Below are positions 27,440-38,967 of a stretch of 64,000 nucleotides of DNA, piece after piece. The notes under the pieces are model-generated. The model was given only the letters and a program-made list of their open reading frames with translations, made no database searches and was not told where the DNA came from. Source of the stretch: Sweltsa coloradensis (Eukaryota > Arthropoda > Insecta > Plecoptera > Chloroperlidae); assembly GCA_024449915.1 (NCBI GenBank), contig JAMZAV010001847.1:1-64000 (forward strand), in the 5' to 3' direction. The number at the start of each line of letters is the position of its first letter. The first letter of the stretch is position 1. Position numbers and translations under genes: made by a program.

Positions 27440-28172
27440 ATGTCCGCAGCAATTCTGAACGTTGGCACAGACACTGAAGAAGTCAACTCTGATGGTCTTG
27501 AACAGGGGTGGACAAATCCACTAATCAGTTAGGGACCAGGAAAAATACGAAGGGGCCAGTAGTATCGCGGTGTAGCCGGGATCTGGGGCAAAGCCCCAGG
27601 TGGCGGAGTCAAATTCGCCATAGGTGTTTTTTTTTTTTTTAAATTGCATAACGTTTGATTGCTTAAAAGTTAAAACGTGATTTAAAGCGAATTTGTAGGC
27701 CTATCAATAATAACTTGTGGAAGTAGCTAGCCAATGTTGCATTGATAAATGAAAAACACTCTCCAATAGATGCTGCAAAGTGCTTTTTTTCTGTCTTTTT
27801 TACTTCTTGATGATTTAGGAGCCAGCATGAAATTTTTACTTGCCCGGGCAAGCGGGCGACCGGTAATTTTCCACCCCTGGTCTTGAAGATATAGGCTTGG
27901 ATTTGATCTTGAGTGAATTGTAAGCCAATGTTTTTGTTCTTGTTCGCTACATTGGGAATCGGTGTACTGTTCACAACGTTGGCCGTATTAAAGAGATTGC
28001 CCCGGATATGGATGAGTTTCAAGTTTGTTTCTTGAGGGAGATACATGGCAGTTTATTTTTCCTGAGAGGGAAGATTTCTGTGAGTTGGTGCAGAGGACTT
28101 TATCCTAAAATAGCGTCAACCGAGAATCAGTGGTGGCATGTAAAGAGCCATTGCCATTACATTTCCTATTGA
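27440..28172 (+). pseudogene. Broken ORF split by a hAT insertion
   Basis: ATG at 27440 opens a frame (MSAAILNVGTDTEEVNSDGL) that runs to the 8-bp target duplication at 27495-27502. It resumes after the transposon at 27888 in the same frame (EDIGLDLILSEL), meets one TAA at 27921-27923, then continues open (VLVRYIGNRCTVHNVG, IAPDMDEFQVCFLREIHG) to a stop at 28172. The second part resembles the small domain seen near the C-terminus of many repeat-encoded invertebrate proteins, but I cannot name it. The insertion and the stop make it a relic. The 'gaatt|gtaagc' at the stop could also be a splice donor, so a former exon is an alternative. Confidence 0.45.
27503..27879. mobile_element. Non-autonomous hAT element, 8-bp TSD
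   Basis: The termini are CAGGGGTGGACAAAT and ATTTTCCACCCCTG, the classic CAGGGGTGG hAT (Charlie-like) ends. They are flanked by perfect direct repeats gtcttgaa (27495-27502 and 27880-27887). The element is 377 bp with no transposase, hence non-autonomous. Confidence 0.9.
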
Positions 28173-29039
28173 CATTTCAGTTTGTTGTAAAATAACTGTC
28201 AAAATATTACAAATAACTAGTGGCAAAAGTTAAAACAATGTTGATTACAGTTAATGTGGATTGTGGACCATAAATTGATATTATAAGCTTTGTTCAAATG
28301 TGCCCCATGGCAGTTCAAACTTCAAATGTGCCTCCTCGGGGTTTTGTAAAATTTTGGAGTGTTGGAGATAAGTCATAATATTTTTATGTTCCTGTAACTA
28401 CACAAAACTTTTGATACCATGTTAATGTTGGCAAAAGGTTGCTGTAATCAGGTAAAAAATATTGTAATCATATTTTACAAATTGGCAATCTAGGCTAGGC
28501 CTATATAAAGAAAAACGTAAAAGGTGTTCTAAATGCACCCCCCCTCTCCAGTTTGTTGTCATAATGCATAAAGTAAACAGTTGAATAGTATATAAAACGT
28601 TCTAGCTTAGGCCTAATTAAAATAATCATTATTTGGCCTACCGGTACCTTTATTATTGATTAATTAAAAGCCCATAAGGCCCAATTCTAAACCTTAAATA
28701 AATCTACTTCTGCACCGTCAAAACCGTCAAAGCTCTAACCTTTTGCATGTCAATTATTTAACATGGAAAAATCGGAGCCGTGACAAGCAGTCTGTTTGTA
28801 GTTTCTATACATACATCCAGATGGCGGTGGTGTGAGGTTGCCACTGATCAGTGCACTAGTGCATTTTTCTTGGAATTTATTTTATTTTATGTGTTCAAAG
28901 ACCTGTTTGAAACATTTTTATTCTGCTTTTCTTTTTATTGAGAATTTAGGCTAGGTAGGCCTACCATGACAAGAGTAGGGTCTAATTGAGTGAATTTTGA
29001 ACAATTCTGTTCTAATCCTCATCTACAGCCAAAGCCTAA

Positions 29040-29970
29040 TTGGATGAGCGTAGCGAGCGAAGCGAGATTCCATTCTACTACACTGGAGAAAAAAATCCGG
29101 AATGTTTTTTTTTTTTTCTTTCTTTTTTTTTGTATTTTTGTGTGTCTGTGAACACGATTTCGGCTAAACCTATATTCCGATTGCGATGAAATTTTATGGA
29201 GACCTTCGAAATCTCTGAACTTAAAACTGCACCATAGCAAAAATTGATCGAAAAATTATTTCTCATGAAAATTGCAATTTTACGATTTTTTTCAATTTTC
29301 TTGTTTTTTTCTGTTTGTATTTTTGTGTGTTTGTTAACACGATTCCGGCTAAACCGATACTCCAATTGCGATGAAATTTTCTGGAGGCCTTCGAAATCTC
29401 TGAACTTAAAACTGACACGTTTTTGAGCGCAATCGAAAGATTATTGCTCATGAAAATTGCAATTTTACGATTTTTTTTGTTTTTCTTATTTTTTGTTTGC
29501 ATTTTTGTCTGTTTGTTAACACGATTCCGGCTAAACCAATACTCCAATTGCAATGAAATTTTACGGAGGCCTTCGAAACCTTTTAACTTAGAACTGACAC
29601 GTTTTTTAGAGCAATCACAAAATTGTTTCTCATTAAAATCGCATACGTTTTTTTTCTTTTTTTCTTAAACATTTCTTCGACTTAACACCTACATGCTTTA
29701 TCCGATTGTAATGACTTTTTCACAGAACCTTAATTTTATGATGAAATATATTCGTGTGAACTTTGAACGCAATCAAAAAATTATTTCTTGTGAAAATCGC
29801 AATTTTACGAGTTTTTTTAATCTTTAAAACATTCTTCGACTTATAACACCTACATGCTTTATCCTCTTGTAATGTTTTTTTTCACAGAACCTTAATTTTA
29901 TGAATTCATATATTCGTGTGAAATTTAAGCGTAATCAAACAATTATTTCTTTTAATAATTGCAATTTAAC
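29040..29970 (+). mobile_element. Helitron-like element, module-repeat subfamily
   Basis: It starts TTGGATGAGCGTAGCGAGCG. Its interior is three to five degenerate repeats of about 160 bp, each with 'ccttcgaaatctctgaactt', 'gacacgtttttgagcgcaatc', 'atgaaaattgcaattttacg' and 'tgtttgttaacacgattccg'. It grades into a second module type ('cgacttataacacctacatg'). No CCTAG end is visible, so the right end is truncated or diverged. Confidence 0.6.
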
Positions 29971-30655
29971 GATTTTGCTATGATGCTGCGATAATGCTAA
30001 GGCTTTTACAATTTTCATTTTTTTGTTCAAGTGAAAGGTGTTTTCGATTAAAAAATAATACATCTAAACATTTAGGCCTACCAGACGGATTTTATAATTT
30101 TAGTTTTTTTTGATAAATATGATTTTTTACTATGCATTGTTGGAAAATGTACATGTTTTTTGTATCAAATCTATAGTTCCCATATTTTAATTACAAAACT
30201 ATAAATCTCATCAAAAAAGAGTCTGGCAAATTTGTCAGAATAAGATTTGTGAGCATATTAATTTTAAAAAGAAATTATCCGTTTATCTTAAAAACTGTAG
30301 GTAAAGTAGGAAAAAATGTAGCGAATGTGATAGAATAAAAGTTTTGAGATAATAGCATTTAAAGATTGTTTATGTTGTTTTTTGGTAAATTTGAGTATAA
30401 CATAGCCTAAGGTTCAGTTTGTTTATTTTACATGAATTCACTGGGCTTTTATAACCTGTTAATCTAGGCTCCATTAAAATTGACTGAAATTGTTATGAAT
30501 TATACTCTATACAGCCTTAGTTTAGGCCTAATACCTACCCTATCAGTACAGGTAATATTTTCCCATGCAAATAGCATGCAGTGCTCAAGAAAAAAATTCA
30601 TTTGATGCTTTTAGCATTATATCAGCATAAAATAAATTTATGTTGTCAATAAAAA
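29971..30655. other. AT-rich intergenic stretch, nothing recognised
   Basis: No open frame, terminus or RNA feature was found. Confidence 0.4.
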
Positions 30656-30660
30656 TAACT

Positions 30661-31476
30661 AGGAAAACGCTAAAGTCCCGCCGCGTTGATGGATGAGCTT
30701 TTTTTTAAGTTTTTGGTTTGCGTGGGATATCTTTACTTTTGCAAGTGCTTTGCTTTGCTGCCTATGCATTGTAGGTGATTGTTGTCAAGTTTCTATTGTT
30801 TCTTGTCACTTGGTATTATATTTACCGTAAAAAACTTATATTAAAAGCTTTATTTCTATGGATTCTGGCTAACTTTTTCAACTTTTTTTTCGCCCCACCC
30901 GTTTGGTCACAATCGGCCCAAATGGCACGAAAATATCGCACTAAACCGTAAAAAACTTATATTAAAAGCTTTATTTCTATGGATTCTGGCTAACTTTTAC
31001 AACTTTTTCTTTCAAAAGGTACTACATCACCATAACCTTAATGTCCATGTATAATATGACCGTTGTAGCCCCACCCGTTTGGTCAGAATCGGCCCGAATG
31101 GCACGAAAATATCGCATTAAAATAAAATAAAAACGTAAAAGTACGATATTCATGAGAAATATTTCTTCGATTGTGCCCAAAAACAATACACCTCTAAGTT
31201 CAGAGATTTCGAAGGTCCCCTCAAATTTTCATCAAGATCGGATATGCCGTTTGCCCGGTAGAGAGCGAACAGACGGAAAAAAAAACAAAACAAAACACCC
31301 GAGCTAAATTTTTTGGGGGGTCGGTGAAATTGAAGTCTTGCTTCGCTCATCCAAAAACAATTAAAACAATATTCATGCAAAATTGCTGGTTTTTCATACA
31401 TTTTCAGTGAAACAACCCCTTAAACAATTACGCTCATCCAACAACGCGCCTGAAAAAGCGTTTGCGAAGCTTCCTA
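30661..31476 (-). mobile_element. Helitron-like element, best preserved in window
   Basis: The left end is CTAGGAAAACGCTAAAGTCC, then CGCCGCGTTGATGGATGAGC. The common interior runs to GAAGTCTTGCTTCGCTCATC at about 31352. A further 120 bp follows to a second, outward-facing end: GCTCATCCAACAACGCGCC to GAAGCTTCCTAG. The whole is bordered by TA on both sides. The block 'aaaaacttatattaaaagctttatttc' is present twice (about 30830 and 30950). No coding capacity. It is either one element with two hairpin ends or two nested copies. Confidence 0.7.
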
Positions 31477-31679
31477 GTTAAATAACGTTTCGGCCTAGTT
31501 GGCATCGTGATCAGAGCTTGAATAATTAGGCCTAAGCCATTTAATATGCTGGGCTACACCCATTCCAATACAAGAAGCACTTTAATGTGCTTGTACGGTT
31601 GTACCCCCACTCCTTGACGCTACAACAGGAACATCCGTAGCAGTTTCGGAATGTACCTATAGGGCTAATGCCTACTTAA

Positions 31680-32340
31680 CTAGGAAAACTGTAAAGCTGT
31701 TGTTAGACGAGTGAGCGTTGTGTTGACTGTTCAGTAGGCAGACCCAGTTCCTCCGTCTGGGCCCGGGGAAGAATTTGGTCCAGAGTATGGTTCTGATAAT
31801 CGTAATTTAAGGTGAAGAAAGAGAAAAAGTCCATCTCACAAACATCACCTGGTAGGGTTAGTGAGGTCCCAGGGGACGCACATTTTTCACATGGCGCACC
31901 CACTACAAAAATAATCTTATTTAATTTTTAGAAACTACTTAGTACTAATTAAAAAATGTAAATATAAATAAACATGTAGGCTAGTTGTGTTATCTGAAAT
32001 ATATTATAATGGAAGAGTATGGTTAAGTTGTAAAAAAGCAAAAAGCTTAACTTCGCCAATAAAGACCAATTTATTTATTTATTTATTTATTTATATTACT
32101 CCCCAAAACTAGAGGCGAGCTCTGGCGGTCGTCGTCAAGGACCTCTCCTCCTTCCCTTAACGACCTCCCTGTTTCACGCTTGCTTTTGTGTTGTGTTTAC
32201 ACAAATCGTACACAATCAAAACATATTCACTATGATGACACAAAACCTGATGTCCTAATAAAAGAAAGAAATAGTCAACCAACAATGCTCATCCATCAAC
32301 ATGATTGCCGATTGGAAAAGGCGTTCGTGAAGAGACCTAT
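31680..32340. mobile_element. Relative of the Helitron-like family, 660 bp
   Basis: The left end ACTAGGAAAACTGTAAAGCTG, then GTTAGACGAGTGAGC, and the right end GCTCATCCATCAACATG to GTGAAGAGACCTATAG resemble the family's paired hairpin ends. The interior is unrelated. On the minus strand 31703-31903 is open for 66 codons (GAPCEKCASPGTSLTLPGDV...) after an AG acceptor-like site. I do not recognise it. Confidence 0.4.
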
Positions 32341-32820
32341 AGTGAACAAGATTTAGAGAGATTGCAGGCACCGTAAAATAAAGCCACGAGGTGTGTTATA
32401 AAATGTGAGAGACAAATGCCTATATACGGTAGTCCTAAAGAGTCTACGTCTACCTAAGTAAAGCCTGGTGGTACTGTAGTTGAGTGTTAAAGTAGGTTTA
32501 TTTTATTGTTATTGGTGCTAGGAAAATGCCAGTCATTGATAAACAATGGATGGAGAGCCATATTTGACACTGCATTGAACTAGGCCTCTAGGCCTATATT
32601 ATAATGTTTAAAAATATAGGCCTATATGATAGATGGAATTTCACATCTCAATTAAACATGAGTCAGGACCTTATATTTTATTCATCAAATCCCATTTTAT
32701 AAAACATAGGCCTATTTTGAAAAGTATTTAATAGGTAAGCCTACTGTGGACAAAGTATGAGGTAAGATTTGCAAGGTCTACTCAATCTCTCAGTGGAATT
32801 TTGGGGAATGTTGGGTGGGG

Positions 32821-32867
<47 letters not shown>
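32821..32867 (+). repeat. (ATT)n microsatellite
   Basis: About 15 uninterrupted ATT units. Confidence 0.95.
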
Positions 32868-32868
<1 letters not shown>

Positions 32869-33103
32869 TTTATTATTTATACATGGTAGGGTAGCCTACA
32901 AATGTGGATATTGTCAATTTGCCTTTACTACCATAGGTACCTAAAATTTTTCAGAAGGGTGGTGCAGGAAATTAGTGGTTGGGAGGGTGATTTTTTAAAA
33001 TGTTTTTACTAGGCCTACATGTAGGCTAAGGACTATTATGGAATAAGATGTCATGGTTACTACTATCTCAGTGTATGTACATAGTTTCAGGTGGCCGACC
33101 ACT

Positions 33104-36100
33104 ATGGCTAAACGAACTGCTGTTACGGACATCAATCATGAGAATTGGGATAAAGAAGAGGAACCAGAGGAAGCTGGATCCTTCCAGGTAGCTCCTGCGG
33201 CGGTTCTTGCAACTCGTCAGATAAAACAGGCCAGTCGACGTCTAGATAAGTCTAGTGCATCTGGTAACGATGTGGCCGAAGTGAAAAGTTTTAGTTGGCC
33301 TAAATCTGGTTCAAAAGTCCCGGCTTCAAGTGTTTTTCAAAATCTTAGCTCAGCTTTTCTTTCACGTCCGGAATCCGTAGTATCGAATCAATCTTTTTAC
33401 AAAGATACACCAATTTCAACAATTTTATCAACGCCGTCAACGTCATTTCAAAATAACCCTACCGATACGTTAAATGCCAAATGGCCAACAAATCCCATCA
33501 AGGTCGGGATTGTGGAGAGCAAACCCAAAACTTTGAGCAATGAGTGTGATACTTTGCCTAGTATAATTGAAATGGAAGAACATGAAACCAGTGACTGCTG
33601 GCCCTCCATGACATCTTCAAAGTTGCTTCCAACTCTTAATCCTGTATGGCCACCAGTAGATGAGACAAAATCTAATGTGGGTCTTGACTCAACTGTTCCT
33701 GTTTTACAAGGCTTCAAGGAAGGTAATTTTGTCATGCCTGTCCAGAGTGGATCATCTCTCACTCCCTCAGTTGGATATCCTGCTGCGGACAGGTCAAAGT
33801 ATCACAGTATGAATCTTATCTCTGATGGCATTAAAATGGCTGTTACTGATGATACTATTAAACCACCAAATGCAAGTACAGGTGTAGAGACGAAACCCAT
33901 AATTGAATCTACATCCTGTTGGCCTTCCGCTGAAGGTAAAGCGCCGGACAAAATGGATTCTCGTAATTTGTTGAAGCCCATTCCCGAGGATATATTGGAG
34001 CGACTACGAGCCAAAGCTGTTACCACTTCAAAGTCTCTACATTTCTTAAAACGCGTCTATCAGCTGAACACTACTACTACAGATTGGCTAAGTCTGCTCA
34101 TACAAGAAGATTTAACGATCAATATATCGGATGTGATGCCCAGTTATATGCATGAGCTTTTGAAACTTATGGATGAGGAAGTTGCATCACAAGATTCTGA
34201 AGCTGTAAAAGCAGCTCTCTTTCCACACCAAAAACAGTTAGAACAGATGTTGGCAATTTTTCGAGAAGCTGGAGCAGTAAATGGAGATAAAGGCTCGACG
34301 GAACCAAAAGCCGAAATTCTGACGATTACTAGGCCTAGGCCTTATGTGTCAAATTCAAACACTGGGATGAACCAGTTACTGAGTCCTCCACAAAGCACAC
34401 GGTAAGCCTAGATCTGTATGAGATATATTTTTATTTCTTTATTTGTGTGGCTCGTTGGTCCAGTGGTCAGTTTTGTGTCCCTGCAAAATGTCCTAGGTTC
34501 AAATCCCTCCACAGGTAGAAGATTTTTAACTTTTGATGTTGATAGTCCATCAATTCTGGGCTAAGGAATGTGTAATGGTGACTTTGGAGCCATCCTAGCT
34601 ATGAGGCATCATCATAGCCTGCCGGTATAATACATTCTAAGTTTGTTCCAAATTAGCCTTGTTGCTTCAAGCGTCGCCCGCGGGTGGAATCGTGTACAAC
34701 TTGTTATGTCCTTTTTCATGTTTCCTATTTAAAATACCGGTCCCTAGTTGGTCATTGATCACCACGAGCACCTATTTATGAATCACAATCCATATCATCC
34801 ACCAATTACCGGTAGCTTAAAGGACATCACAACCCTAAGATTTCCCGGGAATGTAAATAACCTAAAAAAATTCTTGAATTATGCAGAAATCTAGAAGTCG
34901 CTACCTAGTAACAGTAAGTAATGATAATGACAAACGATTTAATAACAATCGTGTTCCGTGGTCCTTCTTCTACAAGCATTATGTAAAACTAAACATTTTT
35001 GTTGAAAAATAAAATTAGTTTTGATTAATATTTAAATGTAGGCCTACTGCAAAATACGGATTTATTGTGTTTATTTGATGACCTCAAAACCAAATGGGTA
35101 AAATTGACAAAATGTCACGATTTTTTAATACCGGCTATTAACTCTATTCATGACGTAAAATAAAAAAAAAACTTCATATGTAGTTTGTTTGAAATGTGCT
35201 AGTATGTATGAGATATATTGAGGCTTTGTTTGCGCTGTGGTTCACCCGGACAGATCCAGTGCATGCAGTGCATACCGAGGTATGTAAGCGCCCTATGCAC
35301 TTTTCAGAAAACATGCAACTCTCTTTGAGCTACACGTACGGGATCTGCCATGAGCTAAAACGTTCTACACAAGCTGAGCTTAATAGCTAGCTTAATTGGT
35401 AGAGCTATGGCACGTTAAGCCGGAGGTTCTGGGTTCGAACCCCAGTCGGGGCAAACTTTTTCGACAACACTGCTATGAATCAATAACTATGTCCTTAAAG
35501 CGGGCTTATGCTTAAAAAACTTACATTCATATTTCATACTACCCAACTCATGGGAGATGAGATATGATTGGATTTATCCATGCGATCTTTCAGATTTGAC
35601 AGCTACATTGCAGTCTTCTGTTGGATTTATGTCATGGAAGTCAATAGTCACAACACATTTGAATAAAACATCAATTTTAGATTAGAGCTATGAATTATTC
35701 CAATTTTAGGGGGTGTTGGAGGTGGAATATCGCTTGCCTCTCGTCGGATTATTTTTCATATTACCGGTATATTATGTACCATCATGTCAAATTTCATGAT
35801 GAAAACTCATTAGGTGCCTTCGTGGTGAATGCTGGAAATCGAAGGTAAAAAATATAAACTATTAGGGATGGGGGTTGACAAAATGTGGTTTATATAATGA
35901 GAATATGCCAAATGGGTTAAAACACATGAGAACATAATTTTAATAACTAATTTTATTAAAAATTCAATTTTAGGTTAGAGCTATGAATTATTTTAATTTA
36001 TGGGGGTGTTGGGGGTGGAATATTGCTTGCCTCTCGGCGGAAGTTTGTGAGTCTGAGGTATATCTAAGTGTGGTCCAAGTTTCATAGTTCTAAGATGTAC

Positions 36101-38486
36101 CGTTCTTCTCTGTAGGCTCTTATTCCTCTCTGGCAGAATCCCCCCCCCCCAACCAACCAGCCAGCCGGAAGATTTTCGTCGATTTTTACGCACTTTTTTA
36201 ACACAGAACGGGTTATCGGATCGGGCTGATTTTTTTTTTTTGAGTCATGGACCACATATCAGGTCATATACCGAGTTTCAAGATTGTAAATCTTTCGGGA
36301 CGGCGTGTGCAGATAGCTGAAAACCTCCCAACTCGGGTAGGAGTAAACAAGGTCGAGTTAGTCATCGCCTTCTAAGCAGTTGCGTGCGCTTGGCTGCGGG
36401 CGAACGACCGTCGCCCTAGATATTTTTGTAGTGTAGTTCCCATATATTATGGGATATTATGGCTTCAAGTGCTTTAGTGCATGCATGCATGACTTTGCTA
36501 ATCACGGTCTTCCTAATGTCAAGATAAGTCACAGATAGAAGTGTCTTCGGAATCATCACACATTTCGCTTGGCAGTCGTTATGCTAGAGTCTGTGTCCGC
36601 TAAATAAATAAATTTGTATTTACAGTCAACCCACTCAGTCTGATCACATCTCGCTCATATTTGTTTGGGAAGGCTTCAATTTGCATTCTGGTGGAATATA
36701 TCATTTTATAATAAGCCTACTTTATTCATGTATAATGATGACTGATGAGTAATGAGACATGTTGATCTATCCTTATGGAGTTTTTTCTAAATTCTTTTTG
36801 CTTTTGCTTCTTGTATACCAAATCATTTTTGGTTGTATTGGATCAACAGAATGAAGATCAATCAAGATTCTGCTTGGCAAGGTATGAATGCAAACAAGGG
36901 GGAGCAAGATGACTCTAAGGAAAAGTTCAGTTTTGGGTTTTTGAAGAAGATGCAAAATGCACCTCCCGTGGTCGATGAAGAGTATGCAAAGAATCGGGGC
37001 GAAGAAGAGGAGAATGATGATGACACAGCCAAAGATAGTCCCTTCACACCAGTCATCGAAGCAGACTCTTTGTGCTCCATGCGGTAAGTTCGTCTAGGCC
37101 GACCTCTGTTTTGCAACAATATATTTCCATTTTAGGGATAAGCATACCTCGATTTTTAATTTTGAATCAAATTTGGACTTATGAATAAGAAAAGTTTTAA
37201 ACTCCAACCAAACTCTTACAAATGTGTTTGATAGTGTTGGTGGGGAAAGATTGGTAGGAGGTTACGAGCCAACAGCTTACCTAGACAGAGTTTGGCAGCT
37301 GTGTAGAGTTGAAGGTCACATAAATATATACACACCAAATAAATAACATTACGAAAAACGTTACTCTCTCAACTCCGGCAGTGAACAAGGCTGTTCAAGC
37401 CGAAATGTTACTCTCTCTACTCCGGCGATGAACAAGGCTGTTCAAGAGTTGTAAATTAAAAAGATACAATATTTTAATTGCTGCCGTACAACCTAGGCCA
37501 GGAACTTCAAGAGACAGTGAGAGGAGGTGGAAGGGTGGGTGTTGAATATGGTATCTCTGTGTGCATGACAATTGAAAACAGTTAAGGCTCATTCACAATC
37601 AACTTAGGCCTCTATCTTAACAGCTAACTTATCCTCTAACTTTAGGTGGCTGTTCATGATAGATGTTTTTAAATCAATCACAACAATGCAGATTTGCAGT
37701 GTTTACTTTTATCGCGCCAATGCTTGTTGCCAATGCCAAATTGTCGGCTCAAGTCACTCTCTGATTGGTTCATTCTTAATGTTAAGTTAGCTGCTAAGTT
37801 TAAGTTTGGAGTTTGCAAACTTTCTGCTGCTGATAAGTGTAAGTTAAAGGCTAAGTTTTGGTCATGAACAGACATGTTGTTTTCCATAAGACAAACCTTT
37901 AAGTTAGCGGCTAAGTTAGCTACTAAGTTCATTGTGAATGGCCCTTTAGTCCCTACTTTATTGCTTACCTTTTCTGTAATCACTCTACTTAATAATTATT
38001 AAAATGATTTTGAGAAACGGTGAACTGTAGTAAATAAATATTTACTACCCGTAGCCTAATCCCATTTCAGCATAGGCAAGGTATTCAAAGAAGGAAGTAA
38101 CTGATTAATAGGTTGACATAACTTAAATAACCGTCCAAATCCAGTTATCTAGCTTATCTTGTTTATTTTTTAGGTGCAAAGTTTTTGTGAGGAAAGATCC
38201 AAGCAAACCTTCCGAGACACCTTACCAGAACCGTGGGGTGGGGACGCTCTTCGTAAAGCCAATCAGTACTGGCAAGGTGCAGGTGGTGGTTCGGGCTGAT
38301 AATAGCCTGGGCAACATCATCTTGAACGTGTGCGTTACGACCGAGATGCCGGTGCAGGTCGCAAACGATACCACTTTGATGTTGGTGTGCTGCCCAATGC
38401 AAGGCGAACCTCCTAGGACGGTCTTGATCCGAGTGAAGAATAAGGAGGAGATGGAGTTGCTACACAAGAACCTTGTGACGTTGTAA
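33104..38486 (+). CDS. NUP50: Nucleoporin NUP50 with C-terminal Ran-binding domain
   Basis: Exons 33104-34401, 36850-37083, 38174-38486 join in frame to 614 aa (human about 468). The N-terminus MAKRTAVTDINHENWD and ATRQIKQASRRL match the conserved importin-alpha-binding region of NUP50. Residues about 310-360 (SLHFLKRVYQLN..TTDWLSLL) match the conserved central block. Residues 511-614 are the RanBP1-like domain (CKVFVRKD, GVGTLFVKP, VVVRADNSLGNIILNV, TVLIRVKNKEE). NUP50 sits on the nuclear-basket side and helps release cargo from importin-alpha using RanGTP. The linker has only one FG (461-462) but five WP dipeptides (Trp65, 127, 166, 182, 273). An acceptor-like cag at 33090 suggests a spliced 5' leader. 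AATAAA at 39405 is a candidate polyadenylation signal. Intron 1 holds SINE and tRNA-like sequences. Confidence 0.93.
34442..34775 (+). mobile_element. tRNA-derived SINE, diverged copy
   Basis: The head GTGGCTCGTTGGTCCAGTGG and GGTTCAAATCCC are A- and B-box-like. The body ('gtgactttggagccatcctag', 'gccttgttgcttcaagcg', 'ccgcgggtgg') matches the copies at 40093 and 44326. It lies just after NUP50 exon 1. Confidence 0.6.
35384..35455 (+). tRNA. tRNA-like sequence (Asn-GTT-like), likely pseudogene
   Basis: It has a D-arm/A-box AGCTTAATTGGTAGAGC, an anticodon loop ACGTTAA (anticodon GTT) and a well-formed T arm, CTGGGTTCGAACCCCAG. The 3' acceptor strand TCGGGGC has no complementary 5' strand. The 5' quarter is therefore lost or replaced, consistent with a tRNA pseudogene or a SINE head. 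Confidence 0.5.
37584..37955. mobile_element. MITE with 'ggctcattcacaat' termini
   Basis: The left 'aaggctcattcacaatcaac' and right 'gttcattgtgaatggcccttt' are inverted copies. Just inside are multiple 'taagttagc/gctaactta' motifs. It is about 370 bp in NUP50 intron 2, non-coding. The target duplication is unclear (TAA/TTA-like). Confidence 0.55.
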
Positions 38487-38527
38487 TGTGGTTTTTCACA
38501 GTTATTAGTGTCTACTACCAAGTACCA

Positions 38528-38967
38528 ACTAGGGATGTCATAGGGTAGTGAAATTCAAACCGAGTTTTAGGCTTGGGAATTGGGCTTCCTAAATCGTAAG
38601 TGTCTAAATTATAGTATTTTCTCCTACTTATCTTACAGACTCATACCTAAAGGTCGTTATCTGCCCCTACCAGCTGCCTCTCTTTAGGTTCTGTTTGTTC
38701 ATCGTCACCAACTGGGGGGGGGGGGGGGGGGGGGGGGGGTCGATGCATCTGTGGCATCCCAAAATCCACCTGCAGTATTCACATGACTTCCACGCACATG
38801 TATTATCATTTAAATAGAGAAACAACTGTTATGGCTCAAAGATGACTGTATTCTGTATTGCCATGGTAATTTTATCAAACCGAAAAAATCTGACTTCATA
38901 AAATGGGTTTAGGTAATAGTATCTGGATTTAGGTAATGCAAGTACCTACCCTATGACATCCCTAATA
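38528..38967. mobile_element. hAT-like MITE, ~440 bp
   Basis: The termini TAGGGATGTCATAGGGTAG and CTACCCTATGACATCCCTA are inverted. The flanks gtaccaac and ataccaaa agree at six of eight positions, fitting a decayed 8-bp hAT target duplication. It contains a 26-base G run at 38714-38739. It lies 40 bp after the NUP50 stop, so probably inside its 3' UTR. Confidence 0.65.

Noticed and set aside
28810..28830. 'agatggcgg' (YY1-like) as the NUP50 promoter
   Set aside because: More than 4 kb from the NUP50 start, with no splice link that could be shown.
31703..31903. Minus-strand 66-codon frame as a gene exon
   Set aside because: It lies inside a Helitron-like relative, and neither end joins a convincing neighbouring exon.
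36600..36650. Another SINE tail ('gtcaacccactcagtctg')
   Set aside because: Match is short and too diverged to call an element copy.
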